From Urophycis tenuis (taxonomy: Eukaryota > Chordata > Actinopteri > Gadiformes > Phycidae), in contig JAXIVH010000168.1 of NCBI GenBank assembly GCA_036785325.1, positions 153,904 through 217,903 of the forward strand: DNA of 64,000 bases, in the 5' to 3' direction. Of the stretch, positions 33,701 through 43,203 are shown in pieces. A program made the translations under genes and the position numbers. The notes under the pieces were generated by a model. That model was given only the letters and a program-made list of their open reading frames with translations. It ran no database searches and had not been told where the DNA came from. The number at the start of each line of letters is the position of its first letter. Within the stretch, counting starts at the first letter, position 1.

Positions 33701-35411
33701 TGACCCTGTAACTTAACCTGCATTCTGCACAGCACTAACATTTTACACGACCATTACACAACCCACATCTCCGCCAAGTAAGGCGAAGGTTCACTAACAC
33801 TTTTCTACTCGGCTAACTCTTCCTTCATCGAGCTGATGGGCTGTATGCCAAAGCGTTGGTCCGAAGGCCTGCGAAGGAGAGGCGGTGTGGCACCTTGTGT
33901 CTCGTGGTGCTTGGTCAGCACCTCAGGTAGATGTTGGCTGTGCACCATTGCTATCAACAGAATGGTGGTTGATCATCAGTGGAATATGAGATAATTAGTG
34001 ATGGAATATTGAATTATTGGCAGTGGAGCAGTTCCTGTTCTTGGCAGACAGAATTCATTTTTTTTTTTTCTTATCGCTCATGTTGAAACTTGAAGCTCAA
34101 TAAAATGTCAAACAATATGAAACGTTTTTGGCTTTTAAAAAAACAAACAAAGTGTGTGCGTTAGTTCATCACACAGACATACAGGTTGTATATGTTCAAA
34201 TCATGTATTGGTGTTTGATATTTGCACCGCTGGCATGTTCAAGCCTGGTGTTGTTTCCTTTGGGCCTGACTCATGGTGTGGGGATGTCGGGCGAATAACG
34301 CACAGGATGTGGTCATGAGAGCGGTCTGACGAACAGCTGAGATGGTCCGCCTTAGTTGGTCACGCTGTGACTCAGCAGACAGACCAAACCGGTCAGCTCA
34401 AGCATCTCCCCCTGCTGAAGTGTCCTTGAGCAAGGCGGGCCGGCCTGCGCGACAGCCCCAGAGGTGTGGGCTCATGTGTGCCGGCTGTTTGAGGAGTTTT
34501 AACACAAGCGACCTGGGAACCCACCGGCGATGACCCCATGACGGTTTTAAACGGTACTCCCTCTGCTGTGCACACGTCTCCGTTTACATTGCTTGAATGC
34601 AGATGCATCTTAAAACGGAACGAAGAGCTTAGTCGTGGTCACGGCTCGGGGGGTTCAGAGCCAACGCGCTCAGCCGCACGGCTCCGGGTGTTTACTCGGA
34701 TTTCACCCAAGCCCGCTCAAAGAGGACGGTCGTGCTCTGGTCCCGTCCCGCGAGGCCGCATTCATATGCAGATGACTGGTGGAAAGAGACACAGTTGCAC
34801 AAGGGTTCCCCTGCCGAGGGTGCCATCCCGACAAGAGGAAGTGCGATGCCGTGGGACTGATAACCAAGTGTGGCAGGGGGCCCTGCCGTCGTCTGGGCAA
34901 CCCTGCGGTCGGCCACCAGCGGGGTGGGAATGTGTGGCTTGCGTCACTCGGCCACAAAAAAAAGTCTCCAATTTCAGAAGGTGGTGTGTGAAGATATAGC
35001 CCAGGGCTGGTGAGAAGTGGGCGGGGCCTGGGTCGGAGCTCGCAGAACCAGTTCAAGCTAGACACTTGTTGTTCTGAGGCTGTACTCTCTGTTCCAGCGG
35101 GCCCCAAGGGGACACATGTGCTAATCAGACTTTGTTTTTGCATGTGATTTATTCAGCAAAAAGGCCACTTTAACTACAGTGTACGGTGAAGGCTAAAGGA
35201 TCTTTTCTCAAGCTCCAATGACTACTGGCCAGAACTGAAACGTTTCTCCTGTGAACCTTCCCTTTCCCAGGGTCGTGGTTCTGCAGTCCGGCGGCCGGGG
35301 CCCAGGCGGGCTCCCCGACCCAGGCCCGCCATCCCAGCAGCACCCCTGAATACACAAGAGACCGCAAGGATAGCCCAAATATTCGCCGCTCATTATACTG
35401 AGGACCAGTAA
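17640..35411 (+). CDS. c2cd3: C2 domain-containing protein 3, centriole elongation and ciliogenesis factor, 33 coding exons
   Basis: Scaffold of the distal centriole needed for centriole elongation, distal appendages and cilium formation. Exons: 17640-17697, 18788-19057, 19293-19450, 19759-19916, 20052-20203, 20329-20461, 20632-20775, 21012-21156, 21243-21334, 21482-21688, 21791-21906, 21987-22105, 22226-22357, 22593-23042, 23333-23484, 23588-23831, 24419-24602, 24966-25149, 25406-25581, 25950-26082, 26333-26601, 26809-26889, 26987-27643, 27745-28101, 28426-28564, 28875-28939, 29036-29241, 30344-30474, 31705-31827, 31926-32134, 32244-33069, 33208-33304, 35271-35411. Phases agree throughout: 6708 nt, about 2235 aa (human 2353). 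Seen in order: the family N-terminus SLPPLVEGQLRCF and IRCGPKQFTSYL (to about residue 170); the motif ELNDPQYDQSLLENLFY; then C2-type domains near 510-640, 725-860, 925-1075, 1120-1290, 1330-1500 and 1575-1720. A KNLSELDDIQKYF helix precedes an acidic tail. A (GAT)n-encoded Asp run sits in exon 23. The first and last two exons are the least certain. Confidence 0.93.
17860..17902. repeat. Two copies of GTGACCAGGGTCAC in C2CD3 intron 1
   Basis: The 14-bp inverted repeat occurs at 17860-17873 and 17889-17902. A further GGGTCA half-site lies between them. The arms resemble nuclear-receptor half-sites in everted orientation. A regulatory function is only a possibility; it may be a local duplication. 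Confidence 0.5.
18170..18390. repeat. Degenerate minisatellite, about four units of about 55-65 bp
   Basis: The phrase (T/G)GGTTATAG..ATGTTA..GGATCATTTGATAGGGTTATATCTCATACAA-like recurs with small differences across C2CD3 intron 1. Shared landmarks are GGATCATTTGATAG and ATCTCATACAA. Confidence 0.7.
18669..18742. repeat. (GCAC)n/(AC)n microsatellite upstream of C2CD3 exon 2
   Basis: A compound repeat that ends about 45 bp before the exon 2 acceptor at 18787. Confidence 0.97.
20525..20640 (+). mobile_element. tRNA-derived SINE fragment in C2CD3 intron 6
   Basis: A B-box-like GGGGTTGAACCCC lies at about 20568-20580, with a tRNA-like upstream segment (AGTGAAGCGGTTGTGTGACTCC). It abuts the acceptor of exon 7 at 20632. 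Confidence 0.45.
24683..24790. repeat. Dispersed teleost repeat, LINE-tail type
   Basis: The text AGAATCTGAATTTACTTTAT, then GGCAAGTAAGGTTAACACAT and ACAAGGAATTTGTCTTTG, matches a phrase I know as very common in teleost genomes, probably the 3' end of a non-LTR element. It sits in C2CD3 intron 17. Confidence 0.5.
28605..28780 (+). mobile_element. tRNA-SINE body followed by LINE-type 3' tail
   Basis: The head contains GGCCTGGCCGTTAAACTGCC and a B-box-like TGGGTTTGTTACC. The body has GCGCAAGATCCTTAACC. The end is ACAGACAGACAG then AATACTTTAATAATCCCAGA and GGGAAATTGC. The last phrase recurs near 57403-57452. Confidence 0.5.
30703..30731. repeat. Short perfect palindrome in C2CD3 intron 28
   Basis: The 14-nt arm AGCACACCCCAGCA pairs exactly with TGCTGGGGTGTGCT around one central T. 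Flanking GCAGC/GCTGC could extend the stem after a small bulge. Confidence 0.85.
31100..31265 (+). mobile_element. tRNA-derived SINE with an L2-like tail
   Basis: The A-box-like AGTAGCTCAATGTATAGAG and B-box GGCGGTTCGATCC are at tRNA-like spacing (31112 and about 31150). The 3' end reads TTGGACAAAAGCATTTGCTA followed by AATGCCCC, closely matching the tail of the L2-like copies at 5105-5303 and 39616-40040. It lies in C2CD3 intron 28. Confidence 0.75.
33305..35270. other. Last intron of C2CD3, about 2 kb
   Basis: No exon is supported here. It includes a possible SINE remnant near 34418-34445 (GTCCTTGAGCAAGGC) and AATAAA at 34099-34104. That signal could end a shorter C2CD3 transcript that reads through exon 32, which is unproven. 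Confidence 0.4.
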
Positions 35412-35502
35412 CCTCTTTAGCAATGGGAACAGTCTACCTAAATATATGTAAATATATGTATATATAATCATGTACATTATGCGTCATATTTGTACTTTTA
35501 TA

Positions 35503-35508
35503 AATAAA
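35503..35508 (+). terminator. C2CD3 polyadenylation signal
   Basis: AATAAA 92 bp after the stop codon at 35409-35411, followed by a GT-rich stretch (TGTGGTTGTTTATGTG) that fits a downstream element. Confidence 0.65.
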
Positions 35509-35826
35509 TATGTGGTTGTTTATGTGTACAATCGGAAGCTTTTTGTGTGCATTTAAAACTGGATACATGCTCTTGGGGAGTGTTTTCGCATTTGTGGCCC
35601 AGATTTCATAATCAAGTGTACAGAATCGTGCAATGGCAGTGTGATGTGAGTAGGGAAATTGTTGTAACTTCGGTCAGTTAGGCCCGATTGATAGCAGAAG
35701 AGCAGCAAATTATGCAAAAACGGTCAACAATATCTGAAGCAGGCTGTAGCCTACTTGACACATTTGGATTTGTTCATCATTATTTGACATGACCGTAATC
35801 TCATTCATCAAGCAACATAAATCATA

Positions 35827-36010
35827 AGATGGCGAAACATTTCATTGCTGCTAATACAGAAGAATGATAAAATAACATCCACGCCAGCTTATCTTAGCAG
35901 ATAACATCTGGTAGCATACGAATGTTACCAGAACAAGTTTCAAGCATTTCAATTTCCAGGTGAACCATTGCTAGGATACATCTCTGGCTAAGTGCCAAGA
36001 CGTACAACAT
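35827..36010 (-). mobile_element. L2-like LINE fragment, minus strand
   Basis: Matches 39690-39845 closely (GCGAAACATTTCATTGCTGC, ACCAGAACAAGTTT, TAAGTGCCAAGACGTACAAC). It lies between C2CD3 and UCP. Confidence 0.65.
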
Positions 36011-36379
36011 ACAAGAGCATGAGGGTGGGGGTTTCTTTTCTTTTTTTAAAACTGTCTGTTGTCTGTAAGTGCATTTTTATCTCCATTTCGGTGCATTCCT
36101 TCTGTCGCCCCTCGGGTCCCACAGGTTATACTCGGGCTGTCCATGAACGTACACGGGCACAGCCGTGGTGTGGGTGTTGTTGAGACACGGAGGTCGTTTC
36201 AGGTGAACGACTCAAGTGTCGCCGATTGTTGTGGTGTCTTCAATTATCAAGCATATTTATGTAACGTCGAAGAAATGTGTCTGCGGCTAAAAATAGCGCA
36301 ATTACTAAATTGAACGAGTTGTGACGGGCGCGCTGCGAGGAATAACATACCAATAGTGTATCCAACGATCTTGTCGGAC

Positions 36380-36960
36380 AGGAGACTCCGCCTCTTGACA
36401 GAAGACTCCGCCTCCTGGTATAAATACCCCGCAGGGACGACGCTTCCTGAAGTCCCCTTACGGAGCTATTGAAGATTCTTCATATTGCTCGGCGGGTTGC
36501 TGTGAGATTGTTTTTTTCCCCCAATAAGGTAACTTGGGTTAATTGCTTTGTATGATGTGTTATTGCTTCTAAACTTTTTTTTTTTTTTTTTTTTACCGCC
36601 CCAAGCAAATGATAATCACATTTGACATCTGTGTGTTTCTCAGTGGTATGCTGGTCTGTTGCCCTATATGGACCGCGGAGAAACAGAGAGGTTTTCCATC
36701 CAAGGGAGAGACTATTCGTTACCTGAAACCTGAAGGTGACTAGTGATCTTGATATATTGAACGTGATGGTTAACCCGCATAATATGTGATCCATCAGCAT
36801 CACAACAACGCCTTCACGTCATTCACTTGTTGTGATCAGAAGGTCGCTTGCTGTATAAGCGATCTCCAGATGCTCCGAGTGTCCTGGGAGGGTCCAACAC
36901 GCCAGCCTTCACACACACAGCAGTCTTGAGCCCAATTCGTAAGAGGTAACAACAACAACC
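36380..36960 (+). promoter_or_regulatory. Candidate UCP promoter with TATA box and 5' UTR intron
   Basis: A TATAAATA box lies at 36419-36426. Just upstream, AGACTCCGCCTC occurs twice (36383 and 36403). This would place the start site near 36450. A donor-like AATAAG|GTAACT at 36529 and pyrimidine-AG sites before 36961 suggest a non-coding first exon and a 5' UTR intron, as is usual for UCP2/UCP3 genes. The UTR structure is inferred. Confidence 0.55.
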
Positions 36961-37792
36961 ATGGTGGCTGTCCGGAGCGCAGACCACTTGCCCCCCACGA
37001 CCCCTGTGAAAATATTCGGCGCTGGGACCGCAGCTTGTGTTGCGGACCTGGTCACCTTTCCCCTGGACACAGCCAAAGTTCGGCTCCAGGTGAGAGTGGC
37101 ATCTCTTGACCTCCTGTTATTTTTTCTTCAATGGCAACGTGTATTGAATGAATCCTCGGTACACATTATGTTGTAGGCCAAGTGATTGTGTGAAGTGAGC
37201 CACTCAACAAAACCTTGCCTTGCTCATGCGGTGCAGCATGTATTTGTAACACGGGACGTCCCACACACCCTCTGTTTGCTTTAGATTCAGGGAGAATCAA
37301 AGTCCTCTGGGAGCCAGGCTTTGCGCTACAAGGGCGTGTTTGGGACCATCACCACCATGGTGCGGACCGAGGGGCCCCGCAGCCTGTACAGTGGCCTGGT
37401 GGCGGGCCTCCAGAGGCAGATGAGCTTCGCCTCTGTCCGTATCGGCCTCTACGACTCCATGAAGCAAGTTTACACCCGGGGATCAGAAAGTAGGCGGAAG
37501 AAAAACAAGCTGGCACAAGCTTTGTTGACTCTGTTTGTCTTTTTATTTGTTTAGTCTGATGACAATGTTAGAGTCCTGTTGTGTAACTGAGGCAACCACA
37601 GGGACGCCTCTTGGAACTTTACTGAACGTTACTGAGTATGCCAAGTTAAAGCCGCAGTATGTCAACCTGACCCAAGTTTAATTTAAAGGTGCTGTAGTAG
37701 GTGAGATGTCATCGTTATATTTTGAGTATTTTATCATTGATTAATTTATTAGAAATACCGTAGTAAGTAGCTAATAGACTATCCGTCTATTA

Positions 37793-37834
<42 letters not shown>

Positions 37835-39200
37835 CATTTTATCGAAAGGCGCATTTCAAAGCACTCAAGGACACCTTACAGACAAGTTAAAAAAACAAGT
37901 AACAAGTAACAGTGGCATACTCTGTCAGTGTGTGGCTGAGTATGCTACTCGGAATAAGTGTGTTTTTAGGCGTGATTTAAAGGTGGAGACAGAGTCAGAA
38001 GTGTGAATGTCTGGTGGGAGAGAGCTCCAGTAGTGGGCAAAATGCTGTGTGAGATTCAAGTTGACCACTCCAAATTAGATTTTGGATCATCCCGGTGTAT
38101 TTCTGACCTATCAGGGCGTCACTTCCCTGACGGTTCAGGAGAATCCCCCTTGCTTTTTAATCACAGTTGTTTGAATGCAACACTTCTAAATGGTGGAGAA
38201 AGATCTTGCCTACAATAATTTTAACTCAAAAATGACATTTTCTAATTTCCTGCCCTCTCCACCCTACATGGGTACAACCATGTTACCAATATAGAACATT
38301 TTGTCACTGCTCAAAGTAGGTTCCCAGTTTGCTTGTTTTATACAACTACTTGCAACCTTAATGTACCTGTTACACTGAGCCGTATGTGCAATAAGAGCAG
38401 GATGTTGAAGTCACTGTACTTCTGTTTTCCTATTTCGCTGTGTTACATAAAGTGAAAAGGTGATAGGTGATGCTGTCAACACTTAAAGGAAAAGGCAAGC
38501 AGGACAGGTTTGAAGCTTCTCCAGTATGTCTAGAGAAGACATCTGTCTGCCCTGGGGGCTACTGCCCCTATCTCTCCAAATGACCCTGTCAGGCAGACTC
38601 AAAAACAGGAACTCTGATATTTTCTTCAGCCTTATGCAAATATAATGCACTGTGTTTATACATGGAAAAATAGGTCAAATAAATGTACCTATAGTGCAAA
38701 TCATTATTTCTCCTCTTTAAAACAGCGTAGTGCATGGTAGAGCAATTTAGTTTTTAGCTCATGGGTGTTAACATGTGTGGAGTTATTACTGGAATCCTGG
38801 CCGTCCAATCACAGCTTGTTATTTTGGCCTATTGCGTAACCTTCTCTGGAAGTGGCCTTTAAGTCAGGTGTTATACGAGGGTTGGGTGCCTATGCTATCA
38901 AGCTTGGATTTCACCCACATTCATTGGTGTTGTGTTATCAAGTGTGGGTCATCCACACAACGAAGCACTGTGCTGTGGTCTCAGAAGACTCCTTTCTCCA
39001 CAATACAAACAAAAAGTTGGCCATGGCAAAAAAAAAACATCTCCAGAAACTCTTTGTGTGGTGTCCTTTTACATTGACCAACAGTGTTCTCCTGCAGGAC
39101 AAGAGAGTCAATGGCTCTTCTTGTTCGGTGTGTGTGTCTGTCTGTCTGTCTGTGTGTGTCTGTCTGCCTGCCTGTCTGCCTGCCTGCCTGCCTGCCTGTC

Positions 39201-39281
<81 letters not shown>

Positions 39282-41082
39282 TTGTGTCTCCATCTGTGTG
39301 TATGTGTAATGTAATGCATCTATACTGTATATTCATCCAGTCAGGTGCTAACAGTGAGTCTCCTCCATCCATCCCTGCTGCCGCTGCAGACGCGGGCATT
39401 GGCGCCCGGCTGCTGGCCGGCAGCACCACGGGGGCCATGGCCGTGGCGGTGGCCCAGCCCACCGACGTGGTGAAGGTCCGCTTCCAGGCCCAGGTCCGGC
39501 TCCCCGAGGCCGGCGGCGCCAAGCGCTACAACAGCACCTTCGACGCGTACCGGACCATCGCGCGGGACGAGGGGGTCCGGGGGCTGTGGAAAGGTCCGTC
39601 CCAGACTGAACGTGTCGTGCACCCATTTTACATTTACATTAGGGCATTTAGCAGACACTTTTATCCACAAAGAGTTTGTTTGTTTTAAGAAGGTGAAACA
39701 TTTCATTGCTGCTAATACAGTAAGAAACTCACCAGAACAAGTTTTGAGTATTTCAATTGCTAGATTAACCATTGCTAGTATACAACATCTCTGACTAAGT
39801 GCCAAGTTACAAAGAGCGATCAAAGTGCCAAGACGTACAACAAATAAAGTGTGAGGTTAGGGTTATGCAGGGTTCAGATGAACTCTGTACTCTGAAGTGG
39901 GTCTTGAGTCTCTTCCGGAAGATGGGGAGTGACTCTGCAGTCCTGACATTGGCAGGGAGCTCGTTCCACCACTGCGGTGCCCAAACGGAGAAGAGTTGTG
40001 ATTTTGCCATCCCTTTTGACCCTTTTGAAGCGAAGCGTTAGTCGTCGACATGCTGAACGTGTCTTGACTTGACGAGAACTCCCCCCTCCCCCTTTTCCAC
40101 TCCCAGGTTGTCTTCCGAACATCACCCGTAACGCCATCGTGAACTGCTCGGAGCTGGTGACCTACGACATCATCAAAGAGCTCATCCTCAAGTCCAACCT
40201 CATGACAGGCAAGTGGTGTCGTGATCCTCGCGATCCTCGCACCCGGCGAGGTGTGTTTCCACGACGCCCCAGCGTCTGGGCTCTCGGAAGACCCGCGAAA
40301 CGTCGGGCGGACCCGCCAACATGGAAACTGTGTGTCTGCTGCAGATAACGTGCCATGTCACTTCACGGCTGCCTTCGCTGCGGGGTTCTGCACCACCATC
40401 GTGGCGTCCCCCGTGGACGTGGTCAAGACCCGCTTCATGAACTCCGCCCCGGGCCGCTACAGCGGGGCCATCGACTGTGCGGTCACCTTGGTCCTGAAGG
40501 AGGGGCCCCTGGCCTTCTATAAGGGGTACGTTACCAAACACAACCGGCTGACGAGGCCACGCTACGGCTGCCTGTTTGTGTACCGGCTAGCTAATGTTAT
40601 GCTCGTAGTGTCGAACAATTGAACTCCGTCAGCGGGGAGTTTAATCACCGGAACGGAGCATGAATGTGATGTTGGTGTCTGATATTGCGTGTCGTGCTGA
40701 ACCACGTTTTCATGAGCTGGCGGCCGGTCCAAGGTCACCCGTGGGCCTATCCCCTGACGACAGGCCGATTCTGATCAATCATGTTTACGACCGGTTGCCA
40801 TGGTGCTTGCTTTGCTGCCATTCAACGGTCTCAGTGATTTGTGTTTGAGGAGAGGACCGCTGAACAAAGGGGGAGGAGATGTCCAGTGAACGACTGGAGT
40901 GTGAAGTAAGACGACGAGGAACTCAACCTTCGTGTTCTCACCGCTCCTCCTCCTCCTCCTCCCGTAGGTTCGTCCCGTCCTTCCTGCGTCTGGGCTCCTG
41001 GAACATCGTGATGTTTGTGAGCTACGAGCAGATCAAGAGGGGCATGATGAAAGTTCACCAGTCCTGGCAGTCTCCTGCTTAG
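36961..41082 (+). CDS. ucp3: Mitochondrial uncoupling protein, most likely UCP3, six coding exons
   Basis: SLC25-family carrier of the mitochondrial inner membrane; UCPs mediate regulated proton leak or metabolite exchange. Exons: 36961-37089, 37285-37489, 39390-39593, 40107-40208, 40345-40525, 40968-41082; 936 nt, 311 aa, the usual UCP length. The protein has three carrier repeats with signatures PLDTAKVRLQ, QPTDVVKVRFQ and SPVDVVKTRFM, plus UCP-typical GLVAGLQRQMSFASVRIGLYD and the C-terminal FLRLGSWNIVMFVSYEQIKR. The exon 4 donor is GC (GCAAGT at 40209): using the nearby GT would create an immediate stop. It is called UCP3 because it directly follows C2CD3, as UCP3 does in human. UCP2 is nearly identical in sequence and remains possible. 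No second UCP is in the window. Confidence 0.9.
37792..37834. repeat. (TAA)n microsatellite in UCP intron 2
   Basis: About 13 TAA units directly before a dispersed-repeat-like segment (37835-38060) with AAGCACTCAAGGACACCTTA and GGGAGAGAGCTCCAG. Such phrases are common in teleost LINE 3' regions. Confidence 0.9.
39117..39279. repeat. Compound (TGTC)n/(TGCC)n/(TG)n microsatellite
   Basis: A tetranucleotide CTGT/CTGC tract at 39127-39207 grades into about 70 bp of TG repeats, in UCP intron 2 about 110 bp before the exon 3 acceptor. Confidence 0.97.
39616..40040 (-). mobile_element. 5'-truncated L2-like LINE with the C-terminal coding end
   Basis: On the minus strand the translation from about 40010 reads MAKSQLFSVWAPQWWNELP, then NVRTAESLPIFRKRLKTHF, the characteristic C-terminus of teleost LINE ORF2 proteins (W-N-x-LP...R-x-A-x-S...F-K/R-x-x-LK). 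The element ends near 39616 with the AAGTGTCTGCTAAATGCCC tail. It lies wholly in UCP intron 3. Confidence 0.8.
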
Positions 41083-43203
41083 TCCGTGGTCTCCGGTCTG
41101 CAAAGAACTGACCACGGCGTGACTACGGCGTGACCACGGGGGGTGGGCCACGGCCCACCCCCCCCCCCCCAAGAACAACACACCTGGTTTCCCCCCCCCC
41201 CCCCCCCCCCCCGCACAGGAGCGCACACTCCAGGTACAGACAGAAGATGGAAAGTGGAAAGTGGGAAAACTGCTTTGGTGGAATATTGTTTCTGTGGCTT
41301 CGATGCCTCGCGTGGAGACGCGTGGAGTGGAGCAGGAGTGATGATCAAGAAGGGATTTCGCTGAAAGTATTCAACGCAGTTTGAATGGGAAAGGAGACAA
41401 CATTTGGGAATGTTAGGAAGTGCTTGTTTTCAATTGGACTGATTGCAATAATAAGTGTCATGTTTACAACTGAATGAAACCACTGGAAGTGAGAAGGTTC
41501 TCCCATTGATGTAGAACGTTCTTATGTACACGTGGTGTATATTACACATGTTAACATGTTAACATGAGCTCTGCCATGTGAACGCACAGACAATGCATAC
41601 ATTAGATCATCTTGTGAAAAATAGCTACTGATTTTATTGCCTTGAGACTATTATAGACTTATTATAGACTTGAGAATGACTTGACTTGTTAGGATCATCT
41701 TTTTTCTGCACATTAAGAATACTTAATATCTAAATGTATATTAGAATATGAATGTTTATACTATAATTGAACTGCCAGTTTTTTAATGTATATTGAAATG
41801 ACGTGCCATTACCTGGGATGCCACCAGTCATTGATCAGTTAATCAATCAATACTCGTTACTATGCAGAATCCCACCTTCGTTTTGGGAGTCACTAGGTCA
41901 GAGCGATGGACATTCTGTTGTCTTTTAGCGTCCCTGCACATGTTTATCTGGGGCCCAGGGGCACCCCTTAATGCATCCCGACCCCTACCCCCCCCCCCCC
42001 AACACACACACACACACACACTGGATTAACACTGGACTAAACACTGAATCCGAATATTCCAACATGGCCTTGATATTTATTTCCAGGGCTGTCTGTTGAA
42101 TCGACAGAATGACAGATTAAAGTTATTCCTTGAAGGGGACCATAATTATTCCGATCTCTCCTTGCATTATTTCAGTAAATGTTGTAGCAACGTGTGCCTA
42201 TTTTTAAAAAAAACACTTGTAACATATTTCGCAGTTGCCTCATTGTGTGTGTGTGTGTTTTGTTTCTTTTTTTTCTTATCAACTTATTAACAGTTCATGT
42301 ATGCGTGCGGCATGGAAACAATCATTTTTTATTGTATTTACCAAAGTATTTACCAAACAAAACAAACAACCAACCACATTAGCCCGCTTCAGGCTGGGCA
42401 GAGCCTCTGAGCCGAAGGCAAATTCAACCATCAGCTGACAGACAAGAAAATTGGTCAATTCAAGCTGGGCAGAATAATAGGCGCTGCTGACGTTGCTGTA
42501 ACAGAAGTCAGACGGGGAACAAAAGCCACTCCATACCTCTTTGCTAATGATCACCTGTGAAACTACAGTGGGTTTTCTGTGGCAGTGAATTAGCATGGAG
42601 TTCCTGTCTGGGCCAGGTGGTACTCTGGGTAACCCCCCCCAGGGTAAGACCTCCTACACCCTTTCACCCCACTGGTCCTGGCCCAGTGAGTTCAGCTGAC
42701 AGATGTGGATCACAAGAACCACATCTAAAAGATGATGTATATATAGATATATAGGTATATGTCCGTGCATGTTGCGTTATCATGATTCACCCCTTTAAAA
42801 ACAGCGTTGAGAGACACAGTGTGTTCCGTGGTGGTTTATGTGTTAAGGCGGGGCAGGACGGGGTGGCGTTTAAGTTTCGCCCCAAGGCTATTATGCAGAC
42901 TTGGCAGAACTCCCCGGAGACAGATGATCACAGATATCAGGTTCAGGGGAGCAGCACAGGCTCGCAGCAGTAAACAACAGCACAAGCCAACCAAACCAGT
43001 CCAACCCCAATCAATTGCACAGTCAAAAGGTGATATAGGAGGGATCTGCCACATCAGATATGATAATCAGGTCTTTGGAGACAGTTCACTGACCTATATA
43101 TACTGAACTCCACAGTACACAAAAAGTACACCTCAAGCAACATCATTAAAGAGCAAAACATACAAATACAGACAATAACCAGATGAGACGGAGCATGCCG
43201 GCC
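41083..43203. other. UCP 3' region and intergenic spacer
   Basis: Two poly-C tracts (about 41156-41170 and 41190-41212) lie just after the UCP stop. The rest is AT-rich, with another poly-C/(AC) patch at 41988-42020. No open frame has a recognisable domain. UCP2, which usually neighbours UCP3, is not here. Confidence 0.5.

Noticed and set aside
38938..39522. Minus-strand open frames across the TG/TGCC microsatellite
   Set aside because: The translation is Thr-His and Gly-Arg-Gln-Ala repeat text from the microsatellite and the antisense of UCP exon 3.
36961..41082. Calling the uncoupling protein UCP2
   Set aside because: UCP2 and UCP3 are too similar to separate by eye. Adjacency to C2CD3 favours UCP3, so UCP2 is kept only as the alternative.
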